This document shows positions 57,688-64,000 of a DNA stretch of 64,000 nt, in pieces; positions within the stretch are counted from its first letter, which is position 1; every line of letters begins with the position of its first letter. Position numbers and translations under genes: made by a program. The notes beneath the pieces were generated by a model. That model saw only the letters and a list, made by a program, of their open reading frames with translations. It was not told the DNA's origin and did not search any database. This DNA is from Silanimonas lenta DSM 16282 (GTDB lineage Bacteria; Pseudomonadota; Gammaproteobacteria; Xanthomonadales; Xanthomonadaceae). Where the stretch lies: the NCBI RefSeq assembly GCF_000429065.1, contig NZ_AUBD01000011.1:40544-104543 (forward strand), read 5' to 3'.

Positions 57688-57921
57688 TCATCCTGCCGAG
57701 AAAATGAGCACGAAACTCAAAGCCACAAGAAAAAAGCCCACACCGATGACAAGGGACAGCCTTTTCTTCCGTAATGCGGGATCGCTCTCTACCCAGGCGA
57801 TCAAAGGCGGCCTCAGAAATACCCAATAAAGCACCAGAAACGAGAAACTCGCGATCGCAGTAACCAGTGGCCCCCAAGGACCGAAGGTATCGACGAACCA
57901 AAAGCCTGTTTTCACGGCCAT
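57688..57921 (-). CDS. Small two-helix membrane protein, unknown
   Basis: 77 residues from the ATG at 57921, which overlaps the end of the upstream gene; a TTG at 57951 would add ten residues. Two hydrophobic segments are seen: PLVTAIASFSFLVLYWVFL and LSLVIGVGFFLVALSFVLIF, separated by a basic loop (RKKR). I do not recognise a family. Its ATG lies a few bases before the stop of the lipoprotein-like gene, so the two are probably translated together. Base composition is lower in GC than the flanking genes. An immunity or anchor role for the partner is speculation. Confidence 0.6.
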   Translation of the reverse strand: MAVKTGFWFVDTFGPWGPLVTAIASFSFLVLYWVFLRPPLIAWVESDPALRKKRLSLVIGVGFFLVALSFVLIFSAG

Positions 57922-58778
57922 CCTCCAGGGCCCGGATAAGAGCCGGCGCAAGCAGCCGTGACGCTAGCCTGCTGACTCATGGCAAGAATGAGCGCGACCG
58001 CCGATGCCGCACAGCCTATGGCACCCGCAGGCGTCCATAAAAAAACACAGGTAGTCGCAAAAGCCGCGGTTGCCGTCGCGGAAGCGGCAACGTGGGAATG
58101 GACCGAAGCACATTGCCGCTGACGCCACTGCTCCCACTGTGATCGGTCCTGCTCAAGATGCCACTGGTCGAAGAGAGATCTCATGTCGCTGGGCGAGAGA
58201 ACCGGTCGCGGATCGCTGGTGCGCGCCCACCACTCATCAAACCTGTCAGACGAACTCACGCCATCGATGCTGAAACCCGTCACCTGAATGCGCTCCAGTA
58301 GGACAGGGGGCCGGCATGATGCCGGGTTTTCAGCACAGGGAGATTCCTCCTCGTCCTCACCGCTCTTCGGGAAATACCGGCCGCCAAAAGCGAACATTGA
58401 CTCCTTGAGCGGATAGCCCCATCGCGGGACAACGACGGGTGAAGCCGAGGCGTAAGGCGGGGCACTCGTTCCGGCCTCGAAGGAAAACCCGGGATTGTCG
58501 GCAGCACGCGACGCGAGATGGATGAACTGCTCTCGCGCAGCGGCAGGCAATTGATCACGATGAACTCGGATATCGGCCCCGCTGGCGGGGCGGAGCACCA
58601 CCTCACCCGTGGCGAAATCCAGGGAAATGAGGGTCCCATCCTCCAGCACCAACACCCCGACGCCTGTAGCACCACGCAATTCCATGTGGGCGACCTTGGC
58701 CCCCTTGGGAAGCGATGGGCCCGGCGATGCGCAGGGGTCGCCAACGATCGGGTCTGGGATTGGCGGGCACGCGTGCAA
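57912..58778 (-). CDS. Candidate lipoprotein of unknown function (start disrupted by C10 tract)
   Basis: Open frame of 288 residues from a TTG at 58778 with no ribosome site. Extending upstream in the same frame gives GAVLAALCAVSGVLHAC, a plausible lipoprotein signal with a cysteine acceptor, but no start codon follows until a run of ten C residues (58842-58851). With nine C residues, the ATG at 58854 (preceded by AAGGTGA) would read MPPPARTLCHPSGAVLAALC in frame with this body. The body contains LISLDFATGEVVLR, Trp-rich DEWWARTSD, and a hydrophobic Ala-rich C-terminus. No family is recognised. The gene lies in a lower-GC insert, opposite in strand to its neighbours. Confidence 0.55.
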   Translation of the reverse strand: MHACPPIPDPIVGDPCASPGPSLPKGAKVAHMELRGATGVGVLVLEDGTLISLDFATGEVVLRPASGADIRVHRDQLPAAAREQFIHLASRAADNPGFSFEAGTSAPPYASASPVVVPRWGYPLKESMFAFGGRYFPKSGEDEEESPCAENPASCRPPVLLERIQVTGFSIDGVSSSDRFDEWWARTSDPRPVLSPSDMRSLFDQWHLEQDRSQWEQWRQRQCASVHSHVAASATATAAFATTCVFLWTPAGAIGCAASAVALILAMSQQASVTAACAGSYPGPGGWP

Positions 58779-58841
58779 AACGCCAGAAACGGCGCACAGG
58801 GCGGCTAGAACCGCGCCAGAGGGGTGGCATAACGTGCGCGC

Positions 58842-58851
58842 GGGGGGGGGG
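58842..58851. repeat. G10/C10 homopolymer tract near a start codon
   Basis: Ten consecutive G on the plus strand (C on the minus) directly after the ATG at 58852-58854. Its length sets the frame between a ribosome-bound ATG and a lipoprotein signal peptide: nine or twelve C residues join them, ten does not. It could be a slipped-strand phase-variation tract or a base-count error. Confidence 0.7.
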
Positions 58852-58854
58852 CAT

Positions 58855-59070
58855 GACGATCACCTTGCGCAGGGGATTGCGCCACCCTCGCACGCGGGCA
58901 CACGAGCGTCAAGCCGCCCTTCACGCCTCCCGCTAGTCAAGCCCGTGTCCAGCACTTCGCGAAACTCCAGATCGACAAACAGCCGTCATCTCCGGGGAAA
59001 TCGCATCGAAACTCTAGACAGGCGGCTCTAACCGGGGCAGGCTGTGCGCCTTCGACGGCCCCTGCCCGCC
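58855..59070. other. Gap before aroQ
   Basis: 216 bases. Apart from the ribosome site AAGGTGA for the disrupted lipoprotein on the minus strand, I see no gene, RNA or terminator. It holds the boundary between the insert and the aroQ-acc cluster and has lower GC than the cluster. Confidence 0.4.
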
Positions 59071-59535
59071 ATGGCCTCCATCCTCGTCCTGCACGGCCCC
59101 AACCTCAACCTGCTCGGCAGCCGCGAGCCGGAGGTCTACGGCCGCGACACGCTGGAGGCCATCAACACCCGGCTGGCGCTGCGGGCCAGCGCCGCGGGGC
59201 ATGAGCTCAGCGCCTTCCAGAGCAATGCCGAGCACGCTCTCGTGGAACGGGTGCAGGCCACCCGGCTGGACGGCACCGCCATCGTGCTGGTGAACCCGGC
59301 AGCCTTCACCCACACCTCGGTGGCCCTGCGCGATGCCTTCGCCGCGGTGAAGACCCCTTTCATCGAAGTGCACCTCTCCAACCCCCACGCCCGCGAGCCC
59401 TTCCGCCACCACAGCTATCTTTCGGACCTGGCTCTCGGCGTGGTCTGCGGCTTCGGCGCCCAGAGCTACCTGCTGGCCCTCGAGGCCGCAATCCTCCGGC
59501 TGGACGCCCCACGCCACGACGTCTCGGCGCGCTGA
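59071..59535 (+). CDS. aroQ: Type II 3-dehydroquinate dehydratase
   Basis: 154 residues from the ATG at 59071 ([20 protein letters not shown]), the normal start; a nine-residue GTG extension was rejected. Dodecameric shikimate-pathway enzyme. Catalytic Tyr is in EPEVYG, the [15 protein letters not shown] loop is present (most homologues have Tyr where this has Phe), and the His is in EVHLSN. It heads the aroQ-accB-accC order common in gammaproteobacteria. Confidence 0.96.
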   Translation: MASILVLHGPNLNLLGSREPEVYGRDTLEAINTRLALRASAAGHELSAFQSNAEHALVERVQATRLDGTAIVLVNPAAFTHTSVALRDAFAAVKTPFIEVHLSNPHAREPFRHHSYLSDLALGVVCGFGAQSYLLALEAAILRLDAPRHDVSAR

Positions 59536-59604
59536 AGCGCCCACGCGTTCCCCGCTGCCCGCCTTTCCCCTTTCCCTTCACCTTCACCGCACGCGAGACC
59601 GCCC

Positions 59605-60093
59605 ATGGACCTCCGCAAAATCAAGGCGCTGATCGACCTGCTCGAGAAGTCCAACCTCACCGAGATCGAGATCAAGGAGGGCGAGGAGTCCGTCCGCCTG
59701 TCGCGGGCCAGCCGCGCCGCGCCGGCCGCGCCGCCGGCCCCCGCCGCCGCGCTGGAGCACATCGCCATGGCCCCCGCCGCCCCCGCCCCTGCGGCGAAGG
59801 CGCCGGCCGCCGAGCACCACAGCGAATCGCATGGCAAGGCCGGCAAGGACATTCCCGACGGCCACACCATCCGCTCGCCGATGGTTGGCACCTTCTACGC
59901 CAGCCCCAACCCCGATGCACCGCCCTTCGTGAAGGTGGGCCAGACAGTGAAGGCCGGCGACACCCTAGGCATCATCGAGGCGATGAAGATGTTCAACCCG
60001 ATCGAGGCCGATGTCTCCGGCACCGTGCGCGCCATCCTGGTGCAGAGCGGCCAGCCGATCGAGTTCGACGAACCCATGTTCGTGATCGGCTGA
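59605..60093 (+). CDS. accB: Acetyl-CoA carboxylase biotin carboxyl carrier protein
   Basis: 162 residues. N-terminal [23 protein letters not shown] is followed by a Pro/Ala-rich linker (about 35-80) and the biotinyl domain with [12 protein letters not shown], whose lysine carries biotin. It delivers carboxyl groups for malonyl-CoA synthesis. accC starts 10 bp later. Confidence 0.98.
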   Translation: MDLRKIKALIDLLEKSNLTEIEIKEGEESVRLSRASRAAPAAPPAPAAALEHIAMAPAAPAPAAKAPAAEHHSESHGKAGKDIPDGHTIRSPMVGTFYASPNPDAPPFVKVGQTVKAGDTLGIIEAMKMFNPIEADVSGTVRAILVQSGQPIEFDEPMFVIG

Positions 60094-60103
60094 GCGGGCG
60101 GCC

Positions 60104-61471
<1,368 letters not shown>

Positions 61472-61480
61472 AGCCCCGCC

Positions 61481-61972
61481 ATGGGCAGTCCCGGCCCCGC
61501 CACCGCCGAGTTCACCATGACCGTGCTGATGACGCCGGACAAGGTGAACTTCAGCGGCAAGGTACACGGCGGGGCGCTGCTCAAGCTGCTCGACGAGGTG
61601 GCCTACGCCTGCGCCTCGCGCTATGCGGGTCGCTACTGCGTGACGCTCTCGGTGGACCAGGTGACCTTCCGTGAACCGATCCTGGTCGGCGAGCTGGTGC
61701 ACTTCATGGCCCGGGTGAACTACACCGGCACGAGCTCGATGGAGATCGGCATCAAGGTGGTGGCCGAGAACATCCGCGAACGCTCGGTGCGCCACGTCAA
61801 CAGCTGCTTTTTCACCATGGTGGCCATGGGCGACGACGGCCGCCCCACGCCGGTACCGCCCCTGGTGCCCGAGACCGAGGACGAACGGCGCCGCTACCGC
61901 AAGGGCGAGCAGCGCCGGGCTCTGCGGGCGGAGATGGCCCAGCGCCTGGACGAGATCCGCTCGGGTGGCTGA
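61481..61972 (+). CDS. Acyl-CoA thioesterase, hotdog fold (YciA type)
   Basis: 163 residues. The hotdog domain shows [21 protein letters not shown], with the His and Asp of the YciA/ACOT7 active region, and [20 protein letters not shown]. The C-terminal 45 residues are charged and probably flexible. It hydrolyses acyl-CoA to free acid and CoA. It starts 9 bp after accC, an unusual insertion in the accC-prmA order, and may link fatty-acid synthesis to acyl-CoA turnover. Confidence 0.88.
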   Translation: MGSPGPATAEFTMTVLMTPDKVNFSGKVHGGALLKLLDEVAYACASRYAGRYCVTLSVDQVTFREPILVGELVHFMARVNYTGTSSMEIGIKVVAENIRERSVRHVNSCFFTMVAMGDDGRPTPVPPLVPETEDERRRYRKGEQRRALRAEMAQRLDEIRSGG

Positions 61973-62003
61973 GCGGCCAGGCGTGCCGCCCTACAATCCC
62001 CCC

Positions 62004-62912
62004 ATGCCCCAGCTCGAACTTTCCCTGCGCTGCCGCGCCACCGACGAGCCCTGGCTCGAGCGCGCCCTGCACGACCTCGGCGCCATGAGCGTCACCCTGC
62101 TCGACCCGTGCGCCGATACCCCGGAGGAGCAGTCCATCCTCGAACCCGGGGTCGGTGAAATGCCGCTCTGGCCCGACTGCCTGGTGGTGGCCCTGTTCGA
62201 AACCGGGGTTCCGCGCGAGGCCCTGCTGGCGGCGCTGGAGTCGATCGATCCGCGGGTCGATCTCGCCTCGGCCTCCTTCCGCGTGGTGGACGACGCCGAC
62301 TGGGTGCGTGCCTGGATGGACCAGTTCCAGCCCATGCGCTTCGGCCGCCGCACCTGGATCGTGCCCTCGGACCATGCCCTGCCCGCCGAGGCCGACAGCT
62401 CCGAGGCCGCCGTGGTGCGCCTCGACCCCGGCCTCGCCTTCGGCTCCGGCACCCATGCCACCACCGCGCTCTGCCTAGAATGGCTCGACGGCCTCGATCT
62501 TGCCGGCGCCACCGTGCTCGATTTCGGCTGCGGCAGCGGCATCCTCGCCCTCGCGGCGCTGAAGCTGGGCGCGGCGCGCGCCGTGGGGGTCGACAACGAC
62601 CCGCAGGCCATCCTCGCCAGCCGCGAGAACGCGCTGCGCAACGGCCTGGGCGGGCGGCTCTCGGTGTACCTGCCGCCGGAAGAGCCGCAGGCGGTCTATC
62701 CGGTGGTGGTGGCCAACATCCTCGCTGTGGCCCTCGATGCGCTGGCCGAGACCCTCGCCGCGCGCGTTGCTCCGGGCGGACGGATCGCGCTGTCCGGGAT
62801 CCTCGCAGGCCAGGAGGACGCACTGCTGCAGCGCTATGCCGCCTGGTTCGATGCGCTCCACGTCGAGCAGCGCGGCGACTGGGTGCGCATCGACGGCCAC
62901 CGCCGCGGCTGA
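62004..62912 (+). CDS. prmA: Ribosomal protein L11 methyltransferase
   Basis: 302 residues from the ATG at 62004; TACAAT at 61992-61997 ends 6 nt before it, suggesting a leaderless message from its own promoter. N-terminal recognition domain ([28 protein letters not shown]), then the methyltransferase with [26 protein letters not shown] motif [20 protein letters not shown] and the [10 protein letters not shown] motif. It trimethylates L11. Position after the acc genes is typical. Confidence 0.96.
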   Translation: MPQLELSLRCRATDEPWLERALHDLGAMSVTLLDPCADTPEEQSILEPGVGEMPLWPDCLVVALFETGVPREALLAALESIDPRVDLASASFRVVDDADWVRAWMDQFQPMRFGRRTWIVPSDHALPAEADSSEAAVVRLDPGLAFGSGTHATTALCLEWLDGLDLAGATVLDFGCGSGILALAALKLGAARAVGVDNDPQAILASRENALRNGLGGRLSVYLPPEEPQAVYPVVVANILAVALDALAETLAARVAPGGRIALSGILAGQEDALLQRYAAWFDALHVEQRGDWVRIDGHRRG

Positions 62913-62931
62913 AGGGCTACACTGCCGCGCC

Positions 62932-63456
62932 ATGTCGCGCTCCCTGCCCCGATTCGTCCGCCCGCCGCCGCGGATCGCCCCGCTCTCGGCCAGGGGCCGC
63001 TGGGGCGTGGCCCTGGGCCTGGTGGCCGGCAGCCTGCTGCTCGTGCTGCAGGTACTGCTGGCCGACCGCGCGCGGCTCGCCGCCGATGCCCGCACCCGGC
63101 CATTCATGGAACGGGCCTGCGCCCTGCTCGGCTGCACGCTGCCGCCCTGGCGCGAACCCCGCGCCTTCACCGTGCTGAGCCGCGAGATCCAGCCGCACCC
63201 CAGCCACCCGCAGGCCCTGCTTGTCACCGCCAGCTTCCGCAACGATGCCCGCTGGCCGCAGCCCTGGCCACTGCTGGAACTCGCCCTCACCGACCTCGAC
63301 GGCAGCCGCATCGGCCTGCGCCGCTTCCGCCCCGAGGAATACCTCGGCGGCGCGCCCGCGCGCGAAGGACTCGCGCCCGGCCAGTCGGCCACCATCGCGC
63401 TGGAGATCCTCGATCCTGGCAACCGCGCCGTGGCCTTCGAGTTCGATTTCCACTGA
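62932..63456 (+). CDS. DUF3426 protein lacking the N-terminal zinc ribbon
   Basis: 174 residues from the ATG at 62932. One membrane helix near the start ([20 protein letters not shown]) is followed by a DUF3426 beta-sandwich: [37 protein letters not shown] and a C-terminal [19 protein letters not shown]. Most homologues in this locus begin with a CxxC zinc ribbon; only 19 bp separate this gene from prmA, so that part is absent. TACACT at 62918-62923 ends 8 nt before the ATG. Function is unknown; it lies between prmA and fis as usual. Confidence 0.85.
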   Translation: MSRSLPRFVRPPPRIAPLSARGRWGVALGLVAGSLLLVLQVLLADRARLAADARTRPFMERACALLGCTLPPWREPRAFTVLSREIQPHPSHPQALLVTASFRNDARWPQPWPLLELALTDLDGSRIGLRRFRPEEYLGGAPAREGLAPGQSATIALEILDPGNRAVAFEFDFH

Positions 63457-63572
63457 GACCCGGCACCGCGCTCACGCTTCCCGAAGGTCGAGGTCGCGCC
63501 GCGGGGGGATTTGCGGCAGACTCCCCTCCCCCGCCACCAATGGAGGGCGGCGGGCCAGCTCCTGGGGATGCC

Positions 63573-63833
63573 GTGAACGCTCTTCCTTCCCGTGCCGAAT
63601 CTGCCACACCCGCGCTGCGCGAAGCCGCGGCCCGCGCCACGCGCCGCTATCTCAGCGACCGCGGCGACTGCGAGGCCGATTCGCTCTATGCGCTGATGCT
63701 GGCGGAGATGGAGATGGGCCTGCTGGCCGAGGTGCTGAAGCACTGCGAGGGCAACCAGAGCCGCGCCGCGGCGGTGCTGGGCATCAACCGCGCGACCCTG
63801 CGCAAGAAGCTGGAAGCGCACGGGCTGCTCTGA
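63573..63833 (+). CDS. fis: DNA-binding protein Fis
   Basis: 86 residues from GTG at 63573 (MNALPSR..., with GGGGA upstream); an ATG at 63540 would add eleven residues. The GTG matches the MNA start seen in related Xanthomonadales. Helices [20 protein letters not shown] and the helix-turn-helix [20 protein letters not shown] are standard for Fis. Nucleoid protein that bends DNA and activates growth-rate-dependent promoters. It is the last gene of the prmA-DUF3426-fis group. Confidence 0.95.
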   Translation: MNALPSRAESATPALREAAARATRRYLSDRGDCEADSLYALMLAEMEMGLLAEVLKHCEGNQSRAAAVLGINRATLRKKLEAHGLL

Positions 63834-63859
63834 AGGCCTGCGCCCGAGGCGTCGGAACG

Positions 63860-63928
63860 CGCCTGCCGCAGGCGATTCAATCTCGGGGGCGCCTGCCTCT
63901 TGCTGCCCTTCTCTGGGGCGCCTGCCTC
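63860..63928 (+). repeat. GC-rich repeats and hairpin after fis
   Basis: CGCCTGCCGCAGGCG (63860-63874) can fold as a short palindrome. GGGGCGCCTGCCTC occurs twice (63886-63899 and 63915-63928). GCCTGCC recurs again near 63955. This may be the fis terminator area or a small repetitive element; no gene is seen from 63834 to 64000. Confidence 0.4.
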
Positions 63929-64000
63929 GTGCGGAGGGCGGTTATCGCAGGCGAGCCTGCCTGCCGCGTGCGGCATTTCGCTCTTCCCTCGGTCGGGGCA

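Noticed and set aside
57620..57901. 93-codon cysteine-containing minus-strand frame in the insert
   Set aside because: It overlaps the two-helix membrane protein in another frame, has no ribosome site and lacks recognisable features.

Overview
The window is about 70% GC, densely coded and bacterial. Gene content and order point to a gammaproteobacterium of the Xanthomonadales/Lysobacterales. The supporting features are two large TonB-dependent receptors with Xanthomonas/Caulobacter-type signatures, a receptor/tryptophan-halogenase/DUF6445 cluster, and a pcm-tolC-waaA-lpxL block. The run groES-groEL / cutA-dsbD-tlpA / aroQ-accB-accC-prmA-DUF3426-fis also fits this order. I cannot name the genus from sequence alone. 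No rRNA, tRNA, CRISPR array, insertion sequence or prophage was recognised.

Layout. 0-2.3 kb: 3' part of an ScsB/DsbD-type thiol-disulfide transporter and a secreted redoxin. 2.3-23.4 kb: an alpha-glucan region with an MFS sugar transporter, two TonB-dependent receptors, a flavin-dependent halogenase with a DUF6445 protein, a secreted pullulanase, and the overlapping operon glgP-glgB-glgX-malQ. Four copies of a 14-bp palindrome with central CG (consensus near TGCATACGTATTCA) lie in this region's promoters and suggest one LacI-type regulon. 23.4-27.3 kb: two DUF4136 lipoproteins, a DUF1810 protein, and thiC under a TPP riboswitch. 27.4-32.4 kb: an RND efflux permease and adaptor, divergent from a TetR regulator, with an operator between them. 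32.5-40.5 kb: pcm, a TolC-type protein, and envelope genes (waaA, two LpxL-type acyltransferases, an O-antigen ligase-like protein, a GT4 glycosyltransferase and a zinc-finger protein). 40.5-51.9 kb: pirin-like, YceI, nitroreductase, ELM1-like protein, glnE, S9 and M14 peptidases, DUF2062 and a TrmY-like methyltransferase. 52-57.5 kb: groES-groEL with a CIRCE element, cutA, dsbD and a TlpA-like thioredoxin. 57.6-58.9 kb: a lower-GC, oppositely oriented insert holding a candidate lipoprotein and a small membrane protein. 59.0-64 kb: aroQ, accB, accC, thioesterase, prmA, DUF3426 and fis.

How the genes fit together. The glucan region reads as a pathway. Receptors bring oligosaccharides through the outer membrane, the pullulanase debranches glucans outside the cytoplasm, the MFS protein imports products, and glgP/glgB/glgX/malQ build and break storage glucan. 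glgC and glgA are absent from the window.

The most interesting signals are these: the shared palindrome and its similar spacing from predicted promoters; a run of ten C residues that puts a lipoprotein signal peptide out of frame with its body (phase variation or sequencing error); a GGDEF 3' remnant in frame behind the MFS stop; repeated predicted leaderless promoters; a DsbD with two N-terminal alpha domains; a pirin-like protein lacking the metal-binding HPH motif; and a 79-bp tail-to-tail overlap between an ELM1-like gene and glnE.
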